NCBI GenBank assembly: GCA_034436335.1
Contig: DAOTVO010000035.1
Coordinates: forward strand, 1 to 34,041
Direction of reading: 5' to 3'
Length of the DNA stretch: 34,041 bases
From: UBA877 sp034436335
Lineage (GTDB): Bacteria > Chloroflexota > Anaerolineae > Anaerolineales > Villigracilaceae
Below the pieces are notes generated by a model. It had not been told where the DNA came from and ran no database searches. It saw only the letters and a program-made list of their open reading frames with translations. The translations under genes and the position numbers were made by a program. Positions 6,181 through 14,847 of this stretch are shown here, piece by piece (position 1 is the stretch's first letter; every line of letters starts with the position of its first letter).

Positions 6181-6411
6181 ATGTTTGATTTTACTGTTGT
6201 GGATGTGTTGCAGGCCGAAAGTTTGCCCGGGCGGGAGGAAATCTTCCCGATGCAGGAGCAGGCTCAGGGTCCAGCCGCGGGGCGGAGCTTTCGACAGGTT
6301 TTCCCTTCGGGAAATTCGCAGGGCAACGCTGAAAAACCGGCTGCCGTTATTTTGGGCGAGCGCGCCGCCGAAAGCGGGTCCGGTCCCGCCGCGCCGCTCT
6401 TCATCCCGTAG
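6181..6411 (+). CDS. Small hypothetical protein between the T-box and trpB2
   Basis: 76 residues beginning MFDFTVVDVLQAESLPG and ending APLFIP. ATG 6181 has AAAGGAG at 6168-6174, 6 bases upstream, which is a good initiation site right after the T-box terminator. No domain, membrane segment or Trp codon run is seen, so it is not a classical attenuator peptide. The middle is Gln/Gly/Ala/Pro-rich and the DNA contains a small hairpin (TTTCCC/GGGAAA at 6300-6314). It may be a real small protein of the T-box operon, a translated leader or a decayed gene. I do not recognise it. Confidence 0.4.
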   Translation: MFDFTVVDVLQAESLPGREEIFPMQEQAQGPAAGRSFRQVFPSGNSQGNAEKPAAVILGERAAESGSGPAAPLFIP

Positions 6412-6457
6412 GAAGGAGTATGGGTCATGTTCGTCGTTTTCCATCCGCCTTGAAGGA

Positions 6458-6514
6458 AATCTCCTCTCCAAAAAGTCCATTCACCATATTCCATTAGCCA
6501 AATGAAAGGAGATT
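6458..6514 (+). promoter_or_regulatory. Possible Shine-Dalgarno sequestering pair before trpB2
   Basis: AATCTCCT at 6458-6465 is an exact complement of AGGAGATT at 6507-6514, which contains the ribosome binding site of trpB2. Pairing would hide the site. Whether this is regulatory or chance cannot be told from one sequence. Confidence 0.35.
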
Positions 6515-6517
6515 CCC

Positions 6518-7894
6518 ATGTCTGACCAAACCCGTTTTCTTCTGAACGAAACCGACCTGCCGAAGCAGTGGTACAACGTGCTGGCCGACAGCCCTGTGCC
6601 GCCCGCGCCGGTGTTGCATCCGGTTACGCTGGAGCCGGTGACGCCTGATTTTCTCTCCGTGCTGTTCCCGATGGAACTCATCCTGCAGGAGGTCAGCACT
6701 GAACGGTTTATAGATATTCCTGAGGAAGTGCGCGAGATTTACAAACTCTACCGTCCCACCCCTCTCGTCCGGGCGCGGCGGCTGGAGAAGATGCTCGATA
6801 CGCCGGCCCATATTTACTTCAAGAACGAGTCGGTCTCGCCGGTGGGTAGTCACAAGCCCAATACGGCCATCGCCCAGGCGTTCTACAACAAGGCCGCCGG
6901 GACGAAGGCCATCACCACCGAGACCGGTGCCGGGCAGTGGGGGAGTTCGCTGGCGATGGCCTGTAATTTCTTCGGCATGGCGCTGGAAGTGTACATGGTC
7001 AAGGTATCGTATCAGCAGAAGCCCTACCGCCGTATTTTCATGGAGACCTACGGTGCGCAGGTCTTCGCCAGCCCGTCTGAGCGCACGGAGTATGGGCGCT
7101 CGCTGCTTGCCAGAGACCCGCAGAACAGCGGCTCGCTGGGAATTGCCATCTCGGAGGCGGTGGAAGCGGCGGCGACCTCCGGCGGGACGAAGAAGTACAG
7201 CCTCGGCTCGGTGCTGAATCATGTGTTATTGCATCAGACGGTCATCGGCGAGGAGGCGCTGAAGCAGATGGACCTGGCCGGGGAGTACCCGGATGTGGTC
7301 ATCGGCTGCGTGGGCGGCGGTTCGAACTTTGCCGGTCTGGCCTATCCGTTCCTGCGTCAGAATCTAAGAGACGGTCAGCGCACGCGGCTGGTGGCCGTGG
7401 AACCAACGGCGACGCCTTCTCTGACAAAGGGGGTCTATACCTTTGATTACGGCGACTCGGCGCGCATGGCCCCCATCGTCAAGATGCACACGCTGGGGCA
7501 TACCTTCATGCCGGCCGGAATCCACGCCGGGGGACTGCGCTATCACGGCATGGCGCCGTCGCTCTCGGCGCTTTATGACGCCGGTTACATCAAAGCGGTG
7601 GCCGTTCCGCAGGTGGGGACGTTCGAGGCGGCGGTGATGTTCACCCGCGCCGAGGGCATTCTGCCCGCGCCCGAGTCGGCGCACGCCATCCGCGCCGTAA
7701 TTGACGAGGCGCTGGATGCCAAAGCAAAGGGCGAGAAGCGCGTCATCCTGTTCAATCTGTCTGGTCACGGGCACTTCGATATGATGGCCTATCAGCAATA
7801 TCTGGCCGGGGGTCTAGAAGATTTCGAGTATCCCGCCGAGGCAGTGGCAGAAGCGATGAAGGAACTGCCGCAGGTGGAAATAGCGGCCGCCTGA
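6518..7894 (+). CDS. trpB: Tryptophan synthase beta chain, TrpB2 type
   Basis: 458 residues, the length of the longer TrpB2 class. It converts indole and serine to tryptophan using pyridoxal phosphate. The PLP lysine lies in GSHKPNTA (Lys113), the catalytic glutamate in ETGAGQWGSS (Glu135; TrpB2 has Trp where TrpB1 has His), and the phosphate-binding loop is GCVGGGSN (263-270). The long N-terminal extension (residues 1-75) and the ending LSGHGHFDM are also TrpB2-like. ATG 6518 has AAAGGAG 6 bases upstream. No trpA lies next to it, so indole may come from another TrpA or from salvage. The tryptophan T-box upstream supports a role in tryptophan supply rather than another PLP reaction. Confidence 0.92.
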   Translation: MSDQTRFLLNETDLPKQWYNVLADSPVPPAPVLHPVTLEPVTPDFLSVLFPMELILQEVSTERFIDIPEEVREIYKLYRPTPLVRARRLEKMLDTPAHIYFKNESVSPVGSHKPNTAIAQAFYNKAAGTKAITTETGAGQWGSSLAMACNFFGMALEVYMVKVSYQQKPYRRIFMETYGAQVFASPSERTEYGRSLLARDPQNSGSLGIAISEAVEAAATSGGTKKYSLGSVLNHVLLHQTVIGEEALKQMDLAGEYPDVVIGCVGGGSNFAGLAYPFLRQNLRDGQRTRLVAVEPTATPSLTKGVYTFDYGDSARMAPIVKMHTLGHTFMPAGIHAGGLRYHGMAPSLSALYDAGYIKAVAVPQVGTFEAAVMFTRAEGILPAPESAHAIRAVIDEALDAKAKGEKRVILFNLSGHGHFDMMAYQQYLAGGLEDFEYPAEAVAEAMKELPQVEIAAA

Positions 7895-7910
7895 TAGCCA
7901 TCGCATCGGA

Positions 7911-7948
7911 AAATCTCCCGAAGGTCTGCCATCTTCGGGAGATTTTTT
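7911..7948. terminator. Terminator between convergent genes
   Basis: AAATCTCCCGAAG (7911-7923) pairs with CTTCGGGAGATTT (7933-7945) over a 9-base loop, followed by TTT. The mirrored A-run makes it usable from the minus strand too, for the FIST gene that ends at 7964. Confidence 0.88.
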
Positions 7949-7963
7949 GCTTGTTCGGGTATT

Positions 7964-9124
7964 TTATTTTTCCTCGCGCTCCCCAAACAAAACTACAACC
8001 ATGTGCTGATTGAGGAACTGGGGACGGTCGTCCTCCGTCGGGACGATCTGACCGAGCGTATAGCCGCCGGCGATTGGCACGTTCCCGCCCAGCGCCTCAT
8101 TGACGGCGGCCACATCTGCGCCCGGGTGGGCCTCGTGAAGAATCTGCCAGGCAATGTCTGCCAGTACAAGCGCCAGCACCGGTCGGGCGCCATCGAGGCG
8201 GGCAAGGGCTTTCTGAACAGCGTTTTGGGCGGCAGAGCGGCACCCTGAAAGGCTTCCCACCAACAGGTATGCTTCTGCCCCGTCTCCGACATTGGTATTC
8301 ATGCGGAAGGAACCGTCGGCCTCCACGCGCAAGGGAGAGCGCACAAGCAGGCTTTTGTCCATTTGCTCGAGGCCCAGGGGATAAAGACGAACCAACTGAT
8401 TGAGCGGCGGGAAAGCCCATTCACGAGCAGGGTAGCCAAAAAGGCGAGCATACGCTTCAGAGGCCGGACGCCCGTCCAGAGTCCGCACCCAGAAACCGCG
8501 CGAACGGGTGATGCGAAAATGCGCCCCGACCGGCTGCCAGCCGTGGTCGAAGCCAACGCCAATGGGGACATTTCCTTCCAGGCGCGCCAGGGCCAACCCG
8601 CCTGAACCGTACTGGGCACCGCCAATTTGATAGGCATTGCCGCTTTGCAGGTCGCCGGTTGAAAGCCCGCCGATAAGAGTAGTAGCGGCCGGCAGATTGG
8701 CGCAGAGTTGTTCGGTATCGGCGTTGAATCCATCGGCAAAGATGAGGGCCGGTTGTTTTGGCCTGCGTTTGAACGATTCGGCAAGTTGCTGAGAGACCTC
8801 GCGGCTCGCCTGAGCGTAACCGGCCAGCCATTGCACGTCAGCGCGAATTTCTGAAGAGGCCAGGAGGGCAACCACCACCGAGTGGGTATGCGTTCCCGCG
8901 GCCGTCATGGCGGCGGAGGTGCTGAAGCCAATCAACGGCATACTGCCGGTGAGACTGGATACGCCATTGATGACCTGCTGGGCATCGTACTGATAGGAAG
9001 AGATGACCAGTCCCAGGATGGGAGACCGGTTTCCCAGTCCATTCATGGCCTGATGTGCGGCTTGCAATCCGGCTTCGCGTCCGGTGAGCGCGCGGGCCTG
9101 TCCAACTGCGGCGACAAGGCTCAT
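7964..9124 (-). CDS. FIST-domain sensory protein
   Basis: 386 residues from ATG 9124. FIST_N covers about 30-215 (LGLVISSYQYD, MPLIGFSTSAAMT, ALIFADGFNAD, TLIGGLSTGD) and FIST_C about 220-375 (RGFWVRTLDGRPASEAYARL, GDGAEAYLLVGS, GGNVPIAGGYTLGQI). FIST proteins are soluble ligand sensors, thought to bind small molecules such as amino acids, and usually occur with signal transduction genes. Here the start lies four bases after the stop codon of a histidine kinase, with GAGGAA overlapping that stop, so the two are surely cotranslated. The longer upstream frame would overlap the kinase and has no better start. Likely an accessory sensor or output partner of the kinase; no effector domain is attached. 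Confidence 0.88.
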   Translation of the reverse strand: MSLVAAVGQARALTGREAGLQAAHQAMNGLGNRSPILGLVISSYQYDAQQVINGVSSLTGSMPLIGFSTSAAMTAAGTHTHSVVVALLASSEIRADVQWLAGYAQASREVSQQLAESFKRRPKQPALIFADGFNADTEQLCANLPAATTLIGGLSTGDLQSGNAYQIGGAQYGSGGLALARLEGNVPIGVGFDHGWQPVGAHFRITRSRGFWVRTLDGRPASEAYARLFGYPAREWAFPPLNQLVRLYPLGLEQMDKSLLVRSPLRVEADGSFRMNTNVGDGAEAYLLVGSLSGCRSAAQNAVQKALARLDGARPVLALVLADIAWQILHEAHPGADVAAVNEALGGNVPIAGGYTLGQIVPTEDDRPQFLNQHMVVVLFGEREEK

Positions 9125-9128
9125 AAGA

Positions 9129-12100
9129 CTATTCCTCTGCAACCGGGACGGTAAAATGGAATGTCGTCCCTTGACGGAATTCACTTTCGAACCAGATGCG
9201 GCCGCCCATCATTTCCACCAGGCTCTTTGTGATGTTCAAGCCCAGGCCGGTGCCGGGTGCTTCGCGCGCTTTCTGGTCTTCGGAGCGGAAGAATTTTTGG
9301 AAGATTCTCTTCTGGTCTTCCAGGCTGATGCCAATACCGTTATCTTTGATCCACAGGTGTACAACTCTGGGGGCGCCGGTAGCGTCCCAGCGGTTTTCGC
9401 TCGGTTCTGCGCCGATGATAATTTTGCCGCCTTCCGGCGTGTATTTATGCGCGTTGCTGATCAGATTGACCAGGACTTGAATCAGCCGAGTGCGGTCGGC
9501 CCAAATCTTGGGTAATTTAGCCGCCAGTTGGATTTCGGCGCTTTGCTTTTTCTCTTCAATTTGACGAATGGTCGAGCGCATGACTTCGTCAATCACGTCG
9601 CGCACATCCACGGCTTTGAAATCGAGATGCAGCCGGCCAGCCTCAATCTTTGAGTTGTCGTTCAAATCCGAAACCAGGGTAGACATACGTTCCACATTGG
9701 CGCGGATTGTGTTCAGGAAGTTCAATTGCATCTCGCTGACCGGCCCCACCGCGCCCTTGGCGAGCAATTCTGTATACCCCTTGATGGAAGTCATCGGATT
9801 CTTGAGTTCATGCGCCACGAACGAGACAAATTCGCTCTTAGCATCATTGGCGCGCTGAATCTCGCTATATAGTTGAGCGTTCGAAATGGCAATTGCGGCG
9901 TGGTCGCTCAAACGTGATAGGAAAGCCATTTCCTGGCCTCTTTGTACTTCGGCGGAGCGGCTTTCCAGCACAAGCAGGCCAATAACGCCTGCTTCGCGGC
10001 GGATGGGAATAACAATCTGGGTACGCGCATCGGGAAGCAGGCCAGGCTGGAAACTATCCACAGCCAGTAGTTGCGGCTGCCCGGTCTCAACCGCCGCTCG
10101 CAATGCAGGTTGTTGAATGGGAATTGACCTGTCCTGATACATTCTTTCAATTTCTTCGTAACCCTGCTGCGCCATCAGGCGGATGCCCTGTTCGCCCACA
10201 ATCCCAATCAGGCCGGCGTCAGCATTCGATTGCCGAAGCGCCCACTCGAGCGTGATGTGCATGGCGCGGCTCACATCCAGGCTGGCGTTGAGTTCCCTGT
10301 CTATACGCTGCATGACAGAGAGTTCTTCCACACGTCTGTTGAGTTCCTGGTCGGTGAGCGTGTAAAGGCGCGAGTTTTCGATGGCGACCGCCGCCTGAGC
10401 GGCAAAGGCGGCCAGCAAGTTGACGTCGTCCTCCACAAACGGCAGGCCGTCATTGCGGTTGACGACCTCCAGCACACCAATAACCCGCTCTTTGACCTGA
10501 AGGGGGACGGCCAGAACGGAGCGCGTGATAAACCCCGTATTTTTATCGGGGGAGGCGAACCATTTGTCGGTTTGTTGCACATTGTTGGCGATGACAGGCT
10601 GACGAGTCCGCACCGCTTCGCCGACAATACCTGTTCCGGCGGGGAGGCGCTGTCCAAGCAGTGTGCCGGCTACGGGGCCATGCACAACACGAAATACCAG
10701 TTCATCGGTCTGCTCATCCACCAGGAAGAGGGTGCCTGCCTCACAGTTCAGGATGTTGATAGCGCTATCTAGAATTTTCTCAAGCAAAGGATCGCTTTCC
10801 AGCGTGCCGGTTAATTGGCGGGTGATTTCGTTCAGGACCGTCAACTGACGAGCGCGGCGTTCTGTCTCTTGAAGGAGACGCGCTTTGACAATGGCGCCGG
10901 CTGCTTGGTCGGCGATGGATTGCAACAATCTCATCTGCGCGGGAGTGTAGGCGACCGTAGCATCCCGGCTGCCGACGGAGAGAACGCCAATGGTCTCAGC
11001 GCCTGCATTGAGCGGGACGCCCAGCCAGGCATATATCTCTGAGATGTCCACAGAAACGCCGTATTGTTGGCATTCTCGCAGATAGTCATTGGTGAGAATT
11101 GCCCGGCGCTGACGGACAACTTCCTGGCTCAAACCGCTTCCGGGCGGCAGAGGCAGGTTTTCCTTGGCAGGAAGGCGGTCGTTATTTTCCAGACAGAAGG
11201 CGTGGTAATAGTAATCGCTGGATTTGTTGTGCAGGGTGATATAGAAGTTGTCAACCGGCAAAACCTGGTTGGTCTGGGCGTAGATGAGTTCGAGGATGTC
11301 ATCGAAACTGACGGTCACGTTGACACCCTGGGCGACGCGCGAGAGGATGTTCATTTCCCGCACGCGGCGCTCCAGGTTAAAGATAACCTGGGCGCGTTCC
11401 ACCCCTACAGCCGCCGCCGCGCTGATTTGGTCCAAAAAAGATAAGTCTGCACTGCTGTAAGTTTGGCCGGAACGCCGTCCGCCAAGAGCCAGCCAGCCAA
11501 CGAGACGCTCCGAGCCCGGCATAGGAATGAACAACGTGGCGGCCAGGAGGGCCAGGCGTGGGGCTTCCGGCTTAATTTCGGGGGGCATGGAAGTTTCATC
11601 CAGGAAGAGCGGCATGCGAGCGCGGCTCAATACCTGCAGCAGGGGGCTATTGACGCTGAAACGCAGATCACTGGTCGGGCGCCCGTCTTCGCCGGCAGTA
11701 GCAGCATACAGGTCATTGAGCGGATCGTAGATGTAAATGTGCAATTGCTCCGGCAGAAGGCTTTCGATGATATGCCGCCGCAAGATGCGAACAATGGAGG
11801 TCTGGTCCACTGTGTTGAGCAGTTCGTGACTAAAAATCCGCATTCGCTCCTCGTAAGCCCGCACGCCGCGGAAGAAGGCCATGTCTACGATTTGCTGTAA
11901 GCGATTACGAAGAGGATTGAAAGCAAGCGCCAACACGAAAACCAACGCTCCAATGAAAAGGGGGTTGGTCATATTCAATTTCGAGCCGAATATGAGCATC
12001 AAGCCGGTGATTAATAGGGCATAGCCCGTCAGCACCAGGATCGTCAATAGCGCGTAGAAGGCGCTTTGCCGGATGAGGAAGTCGGTGCGCAAAAGGCGAT

Positions 12101-13142
12101 GACGCAGGACGGTATAGCCGGTCATTACCGGGAAAATCACCAACGGCAAGAGCAAATAAGGGCTGAAGATGATGTTTTTGTTGTGTCCCAAACCCAATAG
12201 CGAAAAAACCACAAACCAAATCGCCAGCGGGCCGAATCCTAGCAGGATGGCAACCAGGATAGTGCGCGCCTGGCTGCGGACAACCGGCGAGCGCGCCGCC
12301 AGCACGCGCAACAACATAATGGCCAGGAAAAATGCAACGCTTGCGCCGGCAAAGATATACAGATATTTCCAGGCGACCGCATAAGCCATCGGCCGCGAGA
12401 AATCGTACACGGTTGGAATGGCATATCCAATAAGCACCAAGGCAAACAAATAGCCAATACGGCGCAGGGAGGGATAGCGCCGCACCAAACGCGCCTCCTG
12501 CGGAAATACCAGCGCCAATTCAATGAGCGCGCCGCCCGCAATTCCCAACGCCAATGTCCAAAGGTATGAAAGGTAGTGAGTGGTGAATAAATCGAACAAC
12601 GCCCCGCTTGCTACCGCCACAGAGGAGGCAAAAAGCGCAAACGCTCGCCCGGATGGTTCTGTGCGGCGCATTTGGAGAATCCACACACTGACGCCCAAAT
12701 AAATCAAGCCAATGAGGTACGGGATGTAAAGGAATGAAACCTGGTCATTGAACGGGAATGACTGCAACGTGATGCGGTGAGTGCTCAATTCGCCTGATGG
12801 ACTACGCAACACCACATCCACCGTCTCGCCAACAGGATGCCCGGACAGAACAGCGCGCATGTCCGAGGTCCGGGGCGTGTCGTTCCCTGCTACCTGCACC
12901 ACCTGATATCCAAATTCCGGCGCATATTCCAACAGAGGCCAGGCTGTACGATCCGATGGTGTTACCTCGTTGACCAGCATAGTTTGTTCGATGAAACCGC
13001 CCAGAAAGGGCAGGCGCAGCCAGTTATAAGCCAGAAAAGGGATAGCGATGAATGCTATCAACGCCAGACCTTGGTAGATGAAAACTAGCAATTGCGCCAA
13101 GCGGTCAATCAATCGAGATATAGATTTGAAGCGCAGCATCAT
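9129..13142 (-). CDS. Membrane sensor histidine kinase with PDZ-like, multi-TM and four GAF domains
   Basis: 1337 residues. TM1 lies at 20-40, then an extracytoplasmic PDZ-like domain (about 62-128, GYQVVQVAGNDTPR to VGETVDVVLRSPSG), then about eight further membrane helices between 137 and 412. Four GAF-like domains follow at about 445-590, 612-775, 795-945 and 960-1085. The kinase core has the H-box FVAHELKNPM with His1111, the N-box NLISNAHKY (about 1227-1235), DNGIGIS and GTGLGL. The protein should autophosphorylate in response to membrane and cytoplasmic signals. There is no receiver domain and no response regulator next to it; the only partner is the FIST gene behind it. The start is the first of two ATGs, with a weak CAGGATG-type site. 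Domain borders are estimates. Confidence 0.92.
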   Translation of the reverse strand: MMLRFKSISRLIDRLAQLLVFIYQGLALIAFIAIPFLAYNWLRLPFLGGFIEQTMLVNEVTPSDRTAWPLLEYAPEFGYQVVQVAGNDTPRTSDMRAVLSGHPVGETVDVVLRSPSGELSTHRITLQSFPFNDQVSFLYIPYLIGLIYLGVSVWILQMRRTEPSGRAFALFASSVAVASGALFDLFTTHYLSYLWTLALGIAGGALIELALVFPQEARLVRRYPSLRRIGYLFALVLIGYAIPTVYDFSRPMAYAVAWKYLYIFAGASVAFFLAIMLLRVLAARSPVVRSQARTILVAILLGFGPLAIWFVVFSLLGLGHNKNIIFSPYLLLPLVIFPVMTGYTVLRHRLLRTDFLIRQSAFYALLTILVLTGYALLITGLMLIFGSKLNMTNPLFIGALVFVLALAFNPLRNRLQQIVDMAFFRGVRAYEERMRIFSHELLNTVDQTSIVRILRRHIIESLLPEQLHIYIYDPLNDLYAATAGEDGRPTSDLRFSVNSPLLQVLSRARMPLFLDETSMPPEIKPEAPRLALLAATLFIPMPGSERLVGWLALGGRRSGQTYSSADLSFLDQISAAAAVGVERAQVIFNLERRVREMNILSRVAQGVNVTVSFDDILELIYAQTNQVLPVDNFYITLHNKSSDYYYHAFCLENNDRLPAKENLPLPPGSGLSQEVVRQRRAILTNDYLRECQQYGVSVDISEIYAWLGVPLNAGAETIGVLSVGSRDATVAYTPAQMRLLQSIADQAAGAIVKARLLQETERRARQLTVLNEITRQLTGTLESDPLLEKILDSAINILNCEAGTLFLVDEQTDELVFRVVHGPVAGTLLGQRLPAGTGIVGEAVRTRQPVIANNVQQTDKWFASPDKNTGFITRSVLAVPLQVKERVIGVLEVVNRNDGLPFVEDDVNLLAAFAAQAAVAIENSRLYTLTDQELNRRVEELSVMQRIDRELNASLDVSRAMHITLEWALRQSNADAGLIGIVGEQGIRLMAQQGYEEIERMYQDRSIPIQQPALRAAVETGQPQLLAVDSFQPGLLPDARTQIVIPIRREAGVIGLLVLESRSAEVQRGQEMAFLSRLSDHAAIAISNAQLYSEIQRANDAKSEFVSFVAHELKNPMTSIKGYTELLAKGAVGPVSEMQLNFLNTIRANVERMSTLVSDLNDNSKIEAGRLHLDFKAVDVRDVIDEVMRSTIRQIEEKKQSAEIQLAAKLPKIWADRTRLIQVLVNLISNAHKYTPEGGKIIIGAEPSENRWDATGAPRVVHLWIKDNGIGISLEDQKRIFQKFFRSEDQKAREAPGTGLGLNITKSLVEMMGGRIWFESEFRQGTTFHFTVPVAEE

Positions 13143-13567
13143 CAGGGCATCCTGCAGGGAATATTACAAACATTTTACACGACTTTTAGGGCCTAAAAAC
13201 AATCGTATCATAACATTTTCGTAGATTATGACACCCATTTCTCAACAATGAACTCTGAACTTTTTGGCGTGGTCGTTTAACTTTTTTGTGTCGCGCCGCG
13301 GAATACATACCCTGGCAAAACGGCAAGCCAAAACCGCTTTTGGAGATCGGCATGGCTTTCTCAAAATCTTGAGGCCGTTGCACAAAGGCTAAAAATGAAA
13401 CACAGAGACACCAAGAGGAAAACATAATTAATCTGCGAGGCGGCGTCTCTGGGGTGAAAAAACGATTCTTTTGCACCGAGTCCTGATTGGTTTTCAAAAA
13501 TCTGGCAATCCGCGGCAAAAGGCTGGCCTTAAGAAGGTCCCGTGGACATCGAGATTGAGAAGAGGGA
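13143..13567. other. Intergenic region without a gene
   Basis: Between the divergent kinase and the small membrane protein gene. The only short frames here have low-complexity, non-conserved translations and no ribosome binding sites. It contains an imperfect inverted repeat: CACAGAGACACC (13401-13412) with GGCGTCTCTGGGG (13442-13454). The kinase promoter should lie in 13143-13250 on the minus strand, where TATGAT is present, but no convincing -35 was found. Confidence 0.5.
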
Positions 13568-13596
13568 TTTACTTTACATGATTTTTGCTATACACT
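13568..13596 (+). promoter_or_regulatory. Possible promoter of the small membrane protein gene
   Basis: TTTACT (13568-13573) and TACACT (13591-13596) with a 17-base spacer. This is a moderate match only, about 114 bases before ATG 13710. Confidence 0.35.
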
Positions 13597-13709
13597 ATGT
13601 TTACCCCTTTCCCTTACAGGGGGAAACAAGTCTTATCCGCGTGCCAACTATTCGGATGAAAGGTTGTTTCCCAGAATTGTTTGGCAATCTCATTTTTTCG
13701 GAGGCAAAA

Positions 13710-14222
13710 ATGAACGAACCGATTCTCGAACCGGTTGCCCCGCCCAAAAAAGCCACGCCTTGGAAAATTATCATCCCGGTTGGCATTGCGGTCATCCTGT
13801 GCTGTATTTGTCTTGTGGTGGTCGGTGTGCTGGCCTATCTGGGTACCCAGGGGACCGGCCCGCTCTCGATGCTGGCAACTGCCACGTATACCCCCACCAA
13901 AATCCCCACCCGCACTTTCACGCCAACGATGACCGCCAATGTTTTGGGTGATTGGGATGTCTACTATGACTGGAACTGCACAGGTTCATACAACGGACCC
14001 GTTGTCATCACCTTCTATGGCGACCAAACCTATATGCTGACTGAAGGCAATGATTATGGGTATGGGACATGGACCCTGACCGGAAGTTATTTCGACTTCA
14101 TGTTCGATACATCTCCCCATGCACATTACGTAGGCTACCTTGATTACACATCCACGTACCTGGAAGGCACAATGAGCACCGATGACGGCTCCTCTGGCTG
14201 CTGGTACGCCTATAAACGCTAA
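13710..14222 (+). CDS. Single-pass membrane protein with extracytoplasmic beta-rich domain
   Basis: 170 residues from ATG 13710, which has GGAGG at 13699-13703. A longer in-frame extension upstream to 13542 is rejected because it lacks a ribosome binding site. Residues 1-18 are Pro/Lys-rich and cytoplasmic, 19-43 form one membrane helix with CCICLVVVGVLAYLG, and 50-76 a Thr/Pro linker. The tail 78-170 (GDWDVYYDWNCTGSY, VITFYGDQTYMLTEG, YGYGTWTLTGSYFDF, YLDYTSTYLEGTMS) is a beta-hairpin-rich domain like the small lipocalin-type domains that start with GxW. Two cysteines may form a disulfide. No enzymatic motif is seen. Function unknown. A terminator follows. Confidence 0.75.
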   Translation: MNEPILEPVAPPKKATPWKIIIPVGIAVILCCICLVVVGVLAYLGTQGTGPLSMLATATYTPTKIPTRTFTPTMTANVLGDWDVYYDWNCTGSYNGPVVITFYGDQTYMLTEGNDYGYGTWTLTGSYFDFMFDTSPHAHYVGYLDYTSTYLEGTMSTDDGSSGCWYAYKR

Positions 14223-14272
14223 AACAGGCGGGCCGGTTTTCGGACGAAACGGCTGTTCCTGGCAATAAAATC

Positions 14273-14314
14273 CAGCCGAAGCAGACGCGGGCGCGTTGGC
14301 TTCGGCTGTTTTTT
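14273..14314 (+). terminator. Rho-independent terminator
   Basis: CAGCCGAAGC (14273-14282) pairs perfectly with GCTTCGGCTG (14299-14308), followed by TTTTTTG. Confidence 0.9.
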
Positions 14315-14395
14315 GTGAGTCTGTTTTTCGTTTATGGTAAACTACACTCTAGTCCAGCCATTCCATGACCGGCTGTCACGAAAGGAGCGTTTACT

Positions 14396-14830
14396 ATGAA
14401 CACCGTCAAACAAATTCTGCGCCTCAAAGGCAAAAGCGTTTGGAAAGTCTCCAAAGATGCAACCGTTCTCGAAGCCCTCAAACTGATGGCCGAGAAAGGC
14501 ACCGGCTCGGTGGTGGTGATGAGCGGAGACAAGGTTGCCGGTATCTTTACCGAACGCGATTTCGCCCGCAAAGTCGGATTGTATGAAATCAAGCCCAGCG
14601 AAATCAAGGTCGGCGATGTAATGACCAGCGAACTCATTACCATCGAGCCGAATGATTCGGTGAACGAGTGCATGAATCTGATGACCAACAACCGCATTCG
14701 CCATCTGCCCGTCCTGGAAAACGGCCAACTGGTTGGCATCATCTCGATTGGCGATGTGGTCAAGGATATCATCGAAGAACTGCAATTCATGGTCAAGCAA
14801 CTCGAAAACTACATCACCGGTCTGCGCTGA
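14396..14830 (+). CDS. CBS-domain pair protein
   Basis: 144 residues made of two CBS domains and little else: CBS1 about 8-66 (VSKDATVLEALKLMAEKGTG, GIFTERDFARK) and CBS2 about 76-132 (VMTSELITIEPNDSV, RIRHLPVLENGQLVGIIS, IGDVVKD). Such stand-alone Bateman modules bind adenine nucleotides or NAD-type ligands and act as energy sensors or partner regulators. AAAGGAGCG precedes ATG by about 7 bases. The next gene starts 17 bases after the stop, so the two are probably cotranscribed. The target is not evident. Confidence 0.92.
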   Translation: MNTVKQILRLKGKSVWKVSKDATVLEALKLMAEKGTGSVVVMSGDKVAGIFTERDFARKVGLYEIKPSEIKVGDVMTSELITIEPNDSVNECMNLMTNNRIRHLPVLENGQLVGIISIGDVVKDIIEELQFMVKQLENYITGLR

Positions 14831-14847
14831 GACAGAAACGCCCACCT

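Noticed and set aside
6181..6411. Classical trp leader peptide (attenuator)
   Set aside because: No run of Trp codons; the upstream T-box explains tryptophan control.
13186..13518. 110-codon frame on the minus strand between the kinase and the small membrane protein
   Set aside because: It covers the CAGAGAC inverted repeat, has no ribosome binding site and no domain.
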